The position numbers were made by a program, and so were the translations under genes. Below the pieces are notes generated by a model. That model had not been told where the DNA came from, did no database searches, and saw nothing but the letters and a program-made list of their open reading frames with translations. Shown in pieces: positions 48,518 to 56,841 of a stretch of 64,000 bases of DNA. The DNA is from Xylophilus ampelinus (GTDB lineage Bacteria > Pseudomonadota > Gammaproteobacteria > Burkholderiales > Burkholderiaceae_C), in NCBI RefSeq assembly GCF_901875635.1, contig NZ_CABFMN010000091.1, positions 4,954 through 68,953 of the forward strand. Direction: 5' to 3'. Numbering within the stretch: the stretch's first letter is position 1; each line of letters begins with the position of its first letter.

Positions 48518-48907
48518 ATGCGCATCGATCACATCGCCCTCTGGACCGAGGACCTCGCGCGCTGCACCCGCTTCTACGTGCAGTACTTCGGCGCCCAGGC
48601 CGGTGCGGGCTACGAGAACAAGGCCAAGGGCTTTCGCTCCTGCTTCCTGAGCTTCGACGGCGGCGCGCGCATCGAGGCGATGAGCACCGACACCCTGGCG
48701 CCGCAGCGCGCGGAGCCCGGCGCCCAGCGCATGGGCTGGACGCACCTGGCCATCGCGCTGGGTTCGGAAGCGGCGGTCGACGCCCTCACGGCCCGGCTGC
48801 GCGGCGACGGCTTTCCCGTGCTCGACGGTCCGCGCCGCACCGGCGACGGCTACTACGAGAGCGTGGTGCTGGACCCCGACGGCAACCGCATCGAGATCAC
48901 GGCCTGA
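48518..48907 (+). CDS. VOC family (glyoxalase-like) protein
   Basis: This 129-residue protein has the betaalphabetabetabeta pattern of the vicinal-oxygen-chelate fold. The first metal-side motif is MRIDHIALWTEDLARCTRFYVQYFG, then GWTHLAIALGSEAAVDALTARLRGDGF, and the C-terminal SVVLDPDGNRIEIT with the metal-binding Glu. Members include glyoxalases, antibiotic-resistance proteins and dioxygenases, so the substrate is open. It is followed within 9 nt by the DM13 gene, so these may be co-transcribed. Confidence 0.88.
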   Translation: MRIDHIALWTEDLARCTRFYVQYFGAQAGAGYENKAKGFRSCFLSFDGGARIEAMSTDTLAPQRAEPGAQRMGWTHLAIALGSEAAVDALTARLRGDGFPVLDGPRRTGDGYYESVVLDPDGNRIEITA

Positions 48908-48916
48908 GAAGCTCCC

Positions 48917-49408
48917 ATGCCGCGCTGGCTGCTCCCCCTGGCCACGCACGCCGCCACGCTGGCGGTGGGCCTGGGCATCGGCACGGCGCTCGGCATCTAC
49001 TGGCTGCCGATCCTCACGGCGCCGACACCGCCCGCGCCGGCGACGCTGGCCAGCGCCGGGGCCGAGGCGCTGTACCGCGGCCACTTCCGACGCGACCTGA
49101 AGGACAGCGACTGGCTGCACTGGGGCGAGGGCGAGGTGCTGGTGAGCGCGCGCAGCGTCGCCCTGCGGGGGCGGCTCGCGCCCGGGCCGGACTACAAGCT
49201 GTACCTCTCGCCGGCCTTCGTCGAAACCGAGGGCGACTTCCTGCGCCACAAGCCGTCGATGCGCCGCGTCGGCGATGTGAAGACCTTCGAGAACTTCATG
49301 GTGGCGGTCCCCGAGGGCCTGGACGTGCGCCGCTTCACCACCGTCGTGGTGTGGTGCGAAACCTTCGGCCAGTTCATCACTGCCGCACGCTATCGGAGCG
49401 CCGAATGA
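48917..49408 (+). CDS. Membrane-anchored DM13 domain protein
   Basis: This 163-residue protein starts with a membrane anchor or uncleaved signal (~8-30, LATHAATLAVGLGIGTALGIYWLPIL), followed by a ~105-residue DM13 domain (LYRGHFRRDLKDSDWLHWGEGEVLVS, LRGRLAPGPDYKLYLSPAFVE, VVVWCETFGQFITAARY). DM13 domains have a conserved Cys, here in VVWCETF, and are proposed to be redox-active. The domain would face the periplasm. It is translationally coupled to the TfoX-N gene (ATGA overlap). Function unknown. Confidence 0.82.
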   Translation: MPRWLLPLATHAATLAVGLGIGTALGIYWLPILTAPTPPAPATLASAGAEALYRGHFRRDLKDSDWLHWGEGEVLVSARSVALRGRLAPGPDYKLYLSPAFVETEGDFLRHKPSMRRVGDVKTFENFMVAVPEGLDVRRFTTVVVWCETFGQFITAARYRSAE

Positions 49409-49803
49409 GCCAGTTCACCGATGCCCTGCCCGAACTCTTCGAGTCGCTCGGCCGCGTGACCATCAAGCGCATGTTCGGCGGGGCCGGCCTGTGGCACGAC
49501 GGCCTGATGTGCGCGCTGGTGGTGCGCGACACGCTGTACCTCAAAACCGACGAGACGACGCGGCCCTGCTTCGATGCGCTTCAGCTCCCGGCCTTCCGCT
49601 ACGAGCGCGGCGGCAAGGTGATGGAGACCTCGTACCGCCAGCCGCCCGAGACGGTCTTCGAGGATCGGCAGGAGGCTGCCCTGTGGGTGCGCCGCGCCTA
49701 CGAGGCGGCCCTGCGCGTGGCCAATGCCAAGCCGGCGCGCACCGCACCGCGCAAGCGGGCACCGGCGAAGAAGAAGCCTGCGCGCAAGGCACCCAGGCGC
49801 TGA
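49405..49803 (+). CDS. TfoX/Sxy N-terminal domain protein
   Basis: This 132-residue protein has a TfoX-N domain (~5-100) with LFESLGRVTIKRMFGGAGLWHDGLMCALVVRDTLYLKTDE and FRYERGGKVMETSYRQPPE. The C-terminal ~30 residues are a Lys/Arg/Ala/Pro-rich tail (PRKRAPAKKKPARKAPRR), histone-H1-like and probably nucleic-acid-binding. TfoX/Sxy is a competence regulator in gamma-proteobacteria, but stand-alone N-domains like this have no proven role. It overlaps the DM13 gene by 4 nt. Confidence 0.85.
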   Translation: MSQFTDALPELFESLGRVTIKRMFGGAGLWHDGLMCALVVRDTLYLKTDETTRPCFDALQLPAFRYERGGKVMETSYRQPPETVFEDRQEAALWVRRAYEAALRVANAKPARTAPRKRAPAKKKPARKAPRR

Positions 49804-49846
49804 GCGCGCCCAGAGCCGAAGCGGCCGCCGGCGCTCGGCGCCAGGT

Positions 49847-50941
49847 TCAGAACAGGCTGCCCTGCCCCTGTGCGCCCGGCGGCCGAAAGGCCGTGAGGTC
49901 GTGCGCGATGCGCTCGCGGTTGAAGCCCAGGCGCTGCACCGTCTTCGCGAAACGCTGCGCGATCAGCTCGGCCCACAGGCCGCTGCCCTTCATGCGGGTG
50001 GCGAAGTCGGCGTCGTAGTCCTTGCCGCCGCGCATCTCGCGGATGCGGGCCATGATGCGCGCCGCGCGCTGCGGGTAGTGCAGTTCGAGCCATTCCTTGA
50101 ACAGCGGCGCCACCTCCCAGGGCAGGCGGATCACCGTGTAGAAGGCCGAGCGCGCGCCAGCCTCCCAGGCGGCCTCGAGCACCTGCTCCATGTCTTCGGT
50201 GACGAAGGGGATCTGCGGCGCCACGCTCACGCCCACCGGCACGCCCGCCTCGGCCAGGGTGCGGATGGTGCGCAGGCGCCGGTGCGGCGCGGCGGCACGC
50301 GGCTCGAGCTTGCGGGCCAGTTCGCCGTCGAGCGTGGTCACGGTCACGTACACCGCGGCGAGGCGCTGCGCGGCCATCGGTGCGATGAGGTCCAGGTCGC
50401 GCTCGACGGCGCTGGACTTGGTGACCAGCGCGAAGGGGTGCCGCGCCTCCTGCAGCACTTCGATCACGGCGCGCGTGAGCCTGAGTTCGCGTTCGATGGG
50501 CTGGTAGCAGTCGGTGGCGGTGCCGATGGCGATCTCGGCCGGCCGGTAGGCGCGCTGGCCGATCTCCTTTCGCAGTACGTCGGCGACGTTGCGCTTGGCG
50601 ATGAGCTTGGTCTCGAAATCCAGCCCCGGCGACAGGTTGAGGTAGCTGTGCGTGGGCCGCGCGAAGCAGTAGATGCAGCCGTGCTCGCATCCGCGGTAGG
50701 GGTTGAGCGAACGCTCGAAGGGGATGTCGGGCGAGTCGTTGTGGCTGAGCACCGACTTCACGTCCTCGAAGCGCACCTCGGTGTGCAGCGGTGCGGCCTC
50801 CGATGCGCCTTGCGCCTCGTCGTCCATCGTGCCCCAGCCGTCGTCGAAGTCGTCGCGCACGTCCTTCTCGAAGCGGTGCGCGAGCCGCGAGGCCGCGCCG
50901 CGGCCCTTGATCGCGTGCAGGGGAATGTGGGCGTCGGCCAT
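49847..50941 (-). CDS. PA0069-type radical SAM protein under probable LexA control
   Basis: This 364-residue radical SAM enzyme has the CX3CX2C cluster motif CEHGCIYC preceded by RSLNPYRGC, typical of the PA0069/SplB-like family, and AIGTATDCYQPIERELRLTR and RLPWEVAPLFKEWL further on. The substrate is unknown; SplB relatives repair DNA photoproducts. The ATG at 50941 (MADAHIPLH) lies only 4 nt from a near-perfect LexA box (50946-50965). A longer frame to 50980 would translate the operator. Little space remains for a leader, so the mRNA may be leaderless. Confidence 0.9.
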   Translation of the reverse strand: MADAHIPLHAIKGRGAASRLAHRFEKDVRDDFDDGWGTMDDEAQGASEAAPLHTEVRFEDVKSVLSHNDSPDIPFERSLNPYRGCEHGCIYCFARPTHSYLNLSPGLDFETKLIAKRNVADVLRKEIGQRAYRPAEIAIGTATDCYQPIERELRLTRAVIEVLQEARHPFALVTKSSAVERDLDLIAPMAAQRLAAVYVTVTTLDGELARKLEPRAAAPHRRLRTIRTLAEAGVPVGVSVAPQIPFVTEDMEQVLEAAWEAGARSAFYTVIRLPWEVAPLFKEWLELHYPQRAARIMARIREMRGGKDYDADFATRMKGSGLWAELIAQRFAKTVQRLGFNRERIAHDLTAFRPPGAQGQGSLF

Positions 50942-50945
50942 GAAA

Positions 50946-50965
50946 TACTGTACATAAAAACAGTA
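50946..50965. promoter_or_regulatory. LexA (SOS) box
   Basis: TACTGTACATAAAAACAGTA matches the LexA palindrome (TACTGT-N8-ACAGTA) at all six bases of each arm. It stands between the divergent radical SAM gene (start 50941) and the GbsR-like regulator (start 51055). It directly covers the likely promoter of the former. Confidence 0.88.
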
Positions 50966-51009
50966 TTTGCTGCTGCACAAACTTTCAGCGACAGGGGTCG
51001 CTTGTCATC

Positions 51010-51047
51010 AATTTCTTTGTTGACAGAAATTTCGGAAACGATAAGCT
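51010..51047 (+). promoter_or_regulatory. Promoter and operator palindrome of the GbsR/MarR-like gene
   Basis: TTGACA (51020-51025, perfect -35), a 16-bp spacer and TAAGCT (51042-51047) form a likely promoter. The -35 lies inside the palindrome AATTTC-N10-GAAATT (51010-51031). The same arrangement recurs before the next operon at 51676, so autoregulation is likely. Confidence 0.7.
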
Positions 51048-51054
51048 CCAAGCC

Positions 51055-51651
51055 ATGGAACTGACCGATCTGCAACGCAAGTTCGTCCTGCACTGGGGCG
51101 AGATGGGCTCGATGTGGGGCGTCAACCGCACCGTCTCGCAGATTCACGCCCTGCTCTTCGTGCACGGCAAGCCCCTGCATGCCGAGGAACTGTCCGAGAC
51201 GCTCAACGTCGCCCGCTCCAACGTGAGCAACAGCCTGAAGGAACTGCAGGCCTGGAACCTGGTGCGCGTGACCCACATGCTCGGCGACCGGCGCGACTAC
51301 TTCGAAACCAGCGTCGACGTGTGGGAACTGTTCCGCACCGTCGTGCGCGAGCGCAAGGAGCGCGAGTTCGATCCCACCACCCGCATGCTGCGCGAGATCG
51401 TGGCCCACCCCGACTTCGCCCGCGAGCCGGCCGATGCGCAGGACCGCATCCGCGCCACGATGGAACTGATGGCCAAGCTGGGCGCCTGGGCCGACGAAAT
51501 GCTGCGCCTGTCGCCCGGCACGCTCGACAAGGTGTTGAGCCTGGGCGCGAGCGTGCAGCGCTTCGTGCGGGGCGACGCCGCGGCGGCACCTGCGGACGGC
51601 CGGAAGCCGGGCGAGGACGACCACCTGCAGGGCGGCCTGCCGATGATTTGA
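51055..51651 (+). CDS. GbsR/MarR family transcriptional regulator
   Basis: This 198-residue regulator has a winged helix-turn-helix (~20-95: VNRTVSQIHALLFVHGKPLHAEELSETLNVARSNVSNSLKELQAWNLVRVTHMLGDRRDYFETSVDVW). A helical C-terminal dimer region and a Gly/Asp-rich tail follow. This layout is that of GbsR-type MarR relatives, which respond to small ligands such as choline in the founding case. It has a TTGACA promoter within a palindrome and probably controls both itself and the DUF393 operon starting at 51712, which has a matching palindrome. Confidence 0.88.
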   Translation: MELTDLQRKFVLHWGEMGSMWGVNRTVSQIHALLFVHGKPLHAEELSETLNVARSNVSNSLKELQAWNLVRVTHMLGDRRDYFETSVDVWELFRTVVRERKEREFDPTTRMLREIVAHPDFAREPADAQDRIRATMELMAKLGAWADEMLRLSPGTLDKVLSLGASVQRFVRGDAAAAPADGRKPGEDDHLQGGLPMI

Positions 51652-51675
51652 TCCCTCGTGTTTTTTTGCCTCAAT

Positions 51676-51695
51676 ATTTCTGTTTTGACTGAAAT
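51676..51695 (+). promoter_or_regulatory. Second copy of the GbsR/MarR-type operator
   Basis: ATTTC-N10-GAAAT with TTTTGAC in the centre repeats the arrangement at 51010-51031, and the following TTTCG is also shared. It lies 17 bp before the DUF393 start and is probably the operator/-35 region of that operon. Confidence 0.65.
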
Positions 51696-51711
51696 TTCGA
51701 AAGCATGGACC

Positions 51712-52185
51712 ATGAACATCCCTCCCTCCCCCGCCTATCCCGTCACGCTCTACTACGACGCCAGTTGCCGCCTGTGCAGCGGTGAGATCCGCAACCTGAG
51801 GGCGCGCGATACCGCAGGCCGCCTCGCCTTCGTCGACTGCTCGCCCGAAGGTTTCACCGGCGGCCCGGCGCCGCGCGCTGCGCTGATGGAGGCGATCCAC
51901 GCGGTCGACGCGGCGGGCCGCGTGTACACCGGCGTCGCCACCTTCCGCGTGGCCTACGCGGCGGTCGGCCTTCCGATGGTCAGCGCCCTGCTGGGCGTGC
52001 CAGGCGTCTCGCACGTCGCCGCGCGCGCCTACCCGGTGCTCGTGCGCCACCGCCATCGGCTGCCGGGCTGGCTCATCGAGCCCTTCCTCGAGCGCGCGGC
52101 ACGGCGCGCGCTGCTGCGCAGCGCCGCCTGCCGCGACGGCGCCTGTGCCCTGCCCGACCGGGCGCACCGCGACGGAGGCCTCTGA
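51712..52185 (+). CDS. DUF393 (DCC family) thiol-disulfide oxidoreductase-like protein
   Basis: This 157-residue protein has the DCC signature TLYYDASCRLCSGEI (Asp plus CxxC), which gives the family its name and suggests a thioredoxin-like redox fold. The second half (VSHVAARAYPVLVRHRHRLPGWLIEPFLER) is helical. Extra Cys residues stand in the tail (SAACRDGACALP). The ATG at 51712 gives the family N-terminus. It is the first gene of a four-gene run with 1-4-nt overlaps, probably under the GbsR/MarR-like repressor upstream. Confidence 0.86.
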   Translation: MNIPPSPAYPVTLYYDASCRLCSGEIRNLRARDTAGRLAFVDCSPEGFTGGPAPRAALMEAIHAVDAAGRVYTGVATFRVAYAAVGLPMVSALLGVPGVSHVAARAYPVLVRHRHRLPGWLIEPFLERAARRALLRSAACRDGACALPDRAHRDGGL

Positions 52186-53084
52186 TGCGCATCCTGCTGT
52201 GCGGCGCCAGCGGTTTCATCGGGCAGCAGATCGCCACGGCACTCCGCCAGGCCGGCCACACGGTGGTGGCACGCGGCCGCCGCAGCGTACCTGGGCTGGA
52301 TTTCGTCCACGCCACCGCAGCCGCCGACTGGGCGCAGCATCTCGCGGGCGTCGATGCGGTCGTCAACGCGGCCGGCGTGCTGCGCGATTCGGCCCGCGCG
52401 CCGATCGAAGCCATCCATGCCACCGCGCCCATCGCGCTTTTCGAGGCCTGCGCCCAGGCCGGCGTGCGCCGCGTGGTGCAGGTCTCGGCCCTGGGCATCG
52501 AAGGCAACGACACCCGCTACGCGCAGACCAAGCGCGCTGCCGATGTGCGCCTGCTGCATCTGACGCAGACAGACCGGCTCGACGGCCTCGTGCTGCGGCC
52601 CAGCGTGGTCTTCGGTCTGGACGGTGCCAGCAGTCGGCTCTTTCACGCGCTTTCGCACCTGCCCTGGCTGCTGCTGCCCCGACCGGTGATGCAGGCGCGT
52701 GTGCAGCCGCTGGCGGTGGCCGAACTGGCCGAGGCGGTCGCGACGCTGGTCGCCATGCCGGAACGGCGCGGCCTCCTCGAGCTCGGCGGCCCGGAAGCAC
52801 TGACCCTGGCCAATTTCATCGCCAGCCTCCGCACCCAGCGCGGCGATCCCCCGGCACGCGTGCTGGCCTTGCCGGGCTGGGCCACGCGGCTGAGCGCACG
52901 CATCGGCGACCACCTGCCCGGATCGCCGTGGTGCCGCGAGACGCTCGCCCTGCTGGCCACCGACAACGTGGCGGCGCCGGCGACGCTGTCCGCCTTGCTG
53001 GGTCGCCCCGCCACGCCGCCCGGCGCGCTGCTCGCCACGCTGGCATCCACGCATCCGGCCCGCCCGCCGGTGACCGCGCAATGA
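52185..53084 (+). CDS. NAD(P)-dependent epimerase/SDR-like protein
   Basis: This 299-residue Rossmann protein has the nucleotide loop GASGFIGQQIATALRQAGH and NAAGVLRD. A YxxxK-like pair occurs in RYAQTKRAAD, and VLRPSVVFGLDGASSRLF follows. It is an atypical SDR related to nucleoside-diphosphate-sugar epimerases and the NDUFA9-like group, members of which often bind NAD(P) without turnover. It overlaps the DUF393 gene by 1 nt (TGATG) and the DoxX-like gene by 4 nt. The substrate is unknown. Confidence 0.86.
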   Translation: MRILLCGASGFIGQQIATALRQAGHTVVARGRRSVPGLDFVHATAAADWAQHLAGVDAVVNAAGVLRDSARAPIEAIHATAPIALFEACAQAGVRRVVQVSALGIEGNDTRYAQTKRAADVRLLHLTQTDRLDGLVLRPSVVFGLDGASSRLFHALSHLPWLLLPRPVMQARVQPLAVAELAEAVATLVAMPERRGLLELGGPEALTLANFIASLRTQRGDPPARVLALPGWATRLSARIGDHLPGSPWCRETLALLATDNVAAPATLSALLGRPATPPGALLATLASTHPARPPVTAQ

Positions 53085-53458
53085 CCGCCGCCGCCCGCCC
53101 GCTGCGGCTGAGCCTGGTGGCCGTGTGGCTGGGCACGGCGCTGGTCAGTGCCATCGAGGCCCGGGGACAGGGCGCCGCGCTGCTGCGCGCGGCCGGCATC
53201 ACCGACGGCCCGACGCAGCAACTGCTGGTGTGGGGCGGCGTGGCCGCCGACGCGGCCGTGGGTCTGGCGTTGTGGCTGCGCCCGGGACGCGCGAGCTATG
53301 CCGCAGCGCTGGCTCTGATGGCGCTGATGACGGCCATCGCCACCGCTCTGCACCCCACCCTGTGGCTCGACCCGCTCGGTCCGCTGCTCAAGAACATTCC
53401 CATCGCCGCCCTGCTGTGGCACCTGCTGCGCGACGAGGCACCCAGGAGCGCCCCATGA
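53081..53458 (+). CDS. DoxX-like small membrane protein
   Basis: This 125-residue protein has four predicted membrane helices (~8-26, ~46-64, ~72-92, ~100-117). Phrases such as LRLSLVAVWLGTALVSAIE and HPTLWLDPLGPLLKNIPIAALLW fit the DoxX-like group often fused or adjacent to SDR epimerase genes. It may be part of a membrane redox unit with the DUF393 and DUF2269 proteins; the function is inferred only from context. Its ends overlap both neighbours by 4 nt. Confidence 0.8.
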   Translation: MTAAARPLRLSLVAVWLGTALVSAIEARGQGAALLRAAGITDGPTQQLLVWGGVAADAAVGLALWLRPGRASYAAALALMALMTAIATALHPTLWLDPLGPLLKNIPIAALLWHLLRDEAPRSAP

Positions 53459-53934
53459 ACACCTACCTGCTGCTCAAGACCCTGCACATCCTCTCCAGCG
53501 TGCTGCTGGTGGGCACCGGCTTCGGGTCGGCCTTCTACCTCTTCTTCGCCAACCGGAGTTCGGACGTGCGCGCACAGGCGGTCGTGAGCCGGCTGGTCGT
53601 GCGCGCCGACCTGTGGTTCACCACCCCAGCCGCCATCGTGCAGCCGGTGAGCGGCATCGCGCTGGCGCACATGGCGGGCTGGCCGCTCACCACGCCCTGG
53701 CTCGCGTTGTCGCTCGGGCTGTACGTGCTGGCCGGTGCGTGCTGGCTGCCGGTGCTGGGACTGCAGGTGCGCATGGCCCGCCTCGCGCAGCAGGCGGTCG
53801 ACACCGGCGGCGCGCTGCCGGCCGAGTACCTGCGCCTGGCCCGCTGGTGGGAAGGGCTGGGCTACCCGGCCTTCGCCGCGATGCTCGCCGTGTACTGGCT
53901 CATGGTGAACAAGCCGGCGCTGTGGACGCAATGA
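53455..53934 (+). CDS. DUF2269 family membrane protein
   Basis: This 159-residue protein has four membrane helices (LLKTLHILSSVLLVGTGFGSAFYLFF, a segment after DLWFTTPAAIVQPVSGIAL, LALSLGLYVLAGACWLPVLGLQ, and LGYPAFAAMLAVYWLMV). It matches DUF2269, with conserved His (KTLHILS) and Trp (DLWFTTPA) as possible cofactor ligands. It is the last gene of the DUF393 operon and has no known activity. It is convergent with cysE, with a 67-bp gap and no clear terminator. Confidence 0.84.
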   Translation: MNTYLLLKTLHILSSVLLVGTGFGSAFYLFFANRSSDVRAQAVVSRLVVRADLWFTTPAAIVQPVSGIALAHMAGWPLTTPWLALSLGLYVLAGACWLPVLGLQVRMARLAQQAVDTGGALPAEYLRLARWWEGLGYPAFAAMLAVYWLMVNKPALWTQ

Positions 53935-54001
53935 ACGCGTGGCTCGATTGGAGGTCGACCGACGGCGCGCCAGCTGCACGGGCGCGCGGCCGGCGCGCGC
54001 C

Positions 54002-54799
54002 TTACTTGCCCACGAGCTGCGTGAGCCTGTCCGCCTCGAAGCCCGTCTCGCGCGCGGCGTCGGCCGGCACGCAGTCGCCGCGCGGAACGCGGGCGCGCTC
54101 CGACAGCGACTCGATGGCCTGCCACAGCAGCGCGATCTGCTGCTCCTGGTTGGCGGCGTTGTCGATCAGGCCGCGCATGGCCTGGCTCAGCGGGTCGTCG
54201 TCGGGCGTGATGCCGTAGGCCGAGAAGCGCGGGGCGGCCATCGCGGCGTCGCCTGCGTGCGCGGCATCGCCTTTCGCATCCACTTTCGGCAGGATGATCC
54301 GCGCCGGGATGCCCACCGCCGTCGCGCCCGCGGGCACCGGCTTGATGACCACCGCGTTGGAGCCGATCTTGGCCCCGTCGCCCACGGTGAAGCCGCCCAG
54401 CACCTTGGCGCCCGCGCTCACCACCACGTCGCGGCCCAGCGTCGGGTGCCGCTTGGTGCCCTTGTAGAGCGAGGTGCCGCCCAGGGTCACGCCCTGGTAG
54501 ATGGTGCAGCCGTCGCCGATCTCGGCCGTCTCGCCCACCACCACGCCCATGGCGTGGTCGAAGAAGACGCGCTCGCCCACCTTGGCGCCGGGGTGGATCT
54601 CGATGCCCGTGAGCCAGCGCGAGACCTGCGAGATCGCGCGGCCCACCCAGCGCAGCCTGTGCGTCCAGCACCAGTGCGCCGCCCGGTGCAGGACCACCGC
54701 ATGCAGGCCGGGATAGAGCGTGAGCACCTCCCAGGCGCTGCGTGCAGCCGGGTCCCGCTCGAGGATGCAGCGGATGTCGGAGCGCAGGCGGCTGAACAT
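54002..54799 (-). CDS. cysE: Serine O-acetyltransferase
   Basis: CysE makes O-acetylserine from serine and acetyl-CoA, the entry to cysteine synthesis. The 265-residue protein begins with a short helical domain ([39 protein letters not shown]). A left-handed beta-helix of hexapeptide repeats follows, including [44 protein letters not shown] and the catalytic His/Asp pair in DHAMG. The C-terminus is longer than in short CysE forms, with an extra ~75-residue helical tail. It follows trmJ on the same strand, 110 bp apart. Confidence 0.95.
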   Translation of the reverse strand: MFSRLRSDIRCILERDPAARSAWEVLTLYPGLHAVVLHRAAHWCWTHRLRWVGRAISQVSRWLTGIEIHPGAKVGERVFFDHAMGVVVGETAEIGDGCTIYQGVTLGGTSLYKGTKRHPTLGRDVVVSAGAKVLGGFTVGDGAKIGSNAVVIKPVPAGATAVGIPARIILPKVDAKGDAAHAGDAAMAAPRFSAYGITPDDDPLSQAMRGLIDNAANQEQQIALLWQAIESLSERARVPRGDCVPADAARETGFEADRLTQLVGK

Positions 54800-54909
54800 G
54801 ATGGATGTTCTGGCGATGAGCAAATGGGCTGGCGAGTCTAAGGGCGGGTCCGCGGGCCCATGGGCCGCCTGTGCGGGAGACCTTGCTGGCGGTGCGCCCG
54901 TTCTGCGCT

Positions 54910-55632
54910 TCAGCGCCGACGCGTGTCCGCCATCGCCTTGGCGATGCCGCGCAGGATGTGGATCTCTTCCGGCGTCGGCTGCGCCCGGTTGAACAACTGC
55001 GTGAGCCGCGGCATGAGCTTCTTGGGTGCGGCCGGGTCGAGGAAGCCGATCTCGACCAGAGAGCGCTCCCAGTGCTCGAGCATGCCGGCCAGCGCCGCGG
55101 CGTCCGCCGCCTGCGGCTGGGGCGTCGCGTCCTTCACCTCGACGCCGCCCAGCGCCTGGCGCCACTCGTAGGCGATCAGCTGGATCGCCGCGCCGAGGTT
55201 GAGCGAGCCGAAGGCCGGATCGGTGGGAATCGACAGGGCGACGTGGCAGCGGTACACGTCCTCGTTGCGCATGCCGAAGCGTTCCGAGCCGAAGAGCAGC
55301 CCCACATGCTGCGGCATGCCGGCCGCCACCAGCGATTCGAAATGCGGCCGCGGCGCGCGCGTGGGCGGGCCGAAGTCGCGCGGCACCATCGCGGTGGCGC
55401 ACAGGTGCGTGAGACCGTCCAGCGCCTCGTCCAGCGTGTCCACGATGCGGGCCTTCTCCAGCACGTCGAGGGCGCCGCTGGCGCGCTGGATCGTCTCCTC
55501 GCGCCGCAGCACGTTGGGCCAGCGCGGCGCCACCAGCACGAGATCGTCGAAGCCCATGGTGCGCATCGCGCGCGCGGCCGCGCCCACGTTGCCTGCGTGG
55601 CTGGTCTGGATCAGGATGAAGCGGGTGCGCAT
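54910..55632 (-). CDS. trmJ: tRNA (cytidine/uridine-2'-O-)-methyltransferase TrmJ
   Basis: TrmJ methylates the 2'-OH of position 32 in certain tRNAs. The 240-residue SPOUT enzyme has [36 protein letters not shown]. The cofactor knot motifs are [21 protein letters not shown] and [29 protein letters not shown]-terminal helical extension ends with [25 protein letters not shown]. The start [10 protein letters not shown] at 55632 was chosen from the family; the open frame extends to 56082 in antisense to suhB. It is divergent from the suhB gene. Confidence 0.95.
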   Translation of the reverse strand: MRTRFILIQTSHAGNVGAAARAMRTMGFDDLVLVAPRWPNVLRREETIQRASGALDVLEKARIVDTLDEALDGLTHLCATAMVPRDFGPPTRAPRPHFESLVAAGMPQHVGLLFGSERFGMRNEDVYRCHVALSIPTDPAFGSLNLGAAIQLIAYEWRQALGGVEVKDATPQPQAADAAALAGMLEHWERSLVEIGFLDPAAPKKLMPRLTQLFNRAQPTPEEIHILRGIAKAMADTRRR

Positions 55633-55785
55633 GAATGGGCGGGCGGTGCACCGGGGCGGGCCGAGAGCCGAGCCGGTAAAATCGCGGATTCTCGCCGCCC
55701 GCATCGCCGGCCCGGCGCGCCTGCTCTTCCAGCCAGTCCACGAACCAGTGCCACCCGCGGCGCGGTTCCGCCCACTCGAAAATCC

Positions 55786-56841
55786 ATGTCGTCCAACCTG
55801 CACCCCATGCTCAACGTGGCCATCAAGGCCGCACGCGCCGCCGGCGCCATCATCAACCGCGCGGCGCTCGACGTCGAAGCCGTGCGCGTGTCGCAAAAGC
55901 AGGTGAACGACTTCGTGACCGAGGTGGACCACGCGAGCGAGGCCGCGATCATCGAGACGCTGCTCACCGCCTACCCCGGCCACGGCATCCTGGCCGAGGA
56001 ATCGGGCACCGAGCGCGGCGCCAAGGATTCCGAATTCGTCTGGATCATCGATCCGCTGGACGGCACCACCAACTTCATCCACGGCTTTCCGGTCTACTGC
56101 GTGTCGATCGCGCTCGCGGTGCGCGGCAAGGTCGAGCAGGCCGTGGTGTACGACCCCACGCGCAACGACCTCTTCACCGCCTCGCGCGGGCGCGGCGCCT
56201 TCCTCAACGAGCGGCGCATCCGCGTGTCCAAGCGCACGCGGCTGGAGGAGAGCCTGATCTCCACCGGCTTCCCCTTCCGCGCGGGCGACAACTTCAAGCA
56301 GTACCTGGCCATGATGGCCGACCTGATGCCGCGCGCGGCCGGCCTGCGCCGCCCCGGCGCGGCCGCACTGGACCTGGCCTACGTCGCCGCCGGCTTCGCC
56401 GAGGCCTTCTTCGAGTCCGGCCTGAGTCCCTGGGACGTGGCCGCAGGCTCGCTGCTCGTGACGGAGGCCGGTGGCCTCATCAGCAACTTCACCGGCGAGG
56501 GCGAGTACCTCGACCAGCGAGAGGTGCTGGCCGGCGCACCGCGCATCTACGGCCAGCTGGTGCCCATCCTCTCCAAGTACAGCAAGTTCGCCGGCGTCGA
56601 CGCCAAGCTCGCCGCCAGCGAACGCATCCGCGCGACCGACCCGACGCGCCAGACGGCCGGCGGCGGCGACGATGTCTACGCGCGCTCCACGGTCGAGCTG
56701 AGCCAGCCGACGCCCGAAGCGCAGGCAGCGCCCGCACCCGCGTCGGCTCCGGCGCCCGCGCGCAAGATGATCCGCGCCAAGCGCCCGGCCGAAACCCCCG
56801 CCGCCGGCGGCGACACCGCCCCCGGCACCGCCAGCGAGTGA
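55786..56841 (+). CDS. suhB: Inositol-1-monophosphatase family protein SuhB with long C-terminal extension
   Basis: This is a 351-residue lithium-sensitive phosphatase-type protein. It has the metal sites AEESG (near residue 70), [14 protein letters not shown] (near 88) and [15 protein letters not shown] (near 215). The first ~265 residues match the length of SuhB. The last ~80, rich in Ala/Pro and ending in a basic then Gly/Ala-rich tail ([15 protein letters not shown]), are additional. SuhB also acts in rRNA antitermination with NusA/B/E in E. coli. The stop overlaps the FUSC gene start (GTGA). Confidence 0.94.
   Translation: MSSNLHPMLNVAIKAARAAGAIINRAALDVEAVRVSQKQVNDFVTEVDHASEAAIIETLLTAYPGHGILAEESGTERGAKDSEFVWIIDPLDGTTNFIHGFPVYCVSIALAVRGKVEQAVVYDPTRNDLFTASRGRGAFLNERRIRVSKRTRLEESLISTGFPFRAGDNFKQYLAMMADLMPRAAGLRRPGAAALDLAYVAAGFAEAFFESGLSPWDVAAGSLLVTEAGGLISNFTGEGEYLDQREVLAGAPRIYGQLVPILSKYSKFAGVDAKLAASERIRATDPTRQTAGGGDDVYARSTVELSQPTPEAQAAPAPASAPAPARKMIRAKRPAETPAAGGDTAPGTASE

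Noticed and set aside
50942..50980. A longer start for the radical SAM protein at 50980
   Set aside because: It would translate the LexA box and adds residues unlike the family; MADAHIP at 50941 fits better.
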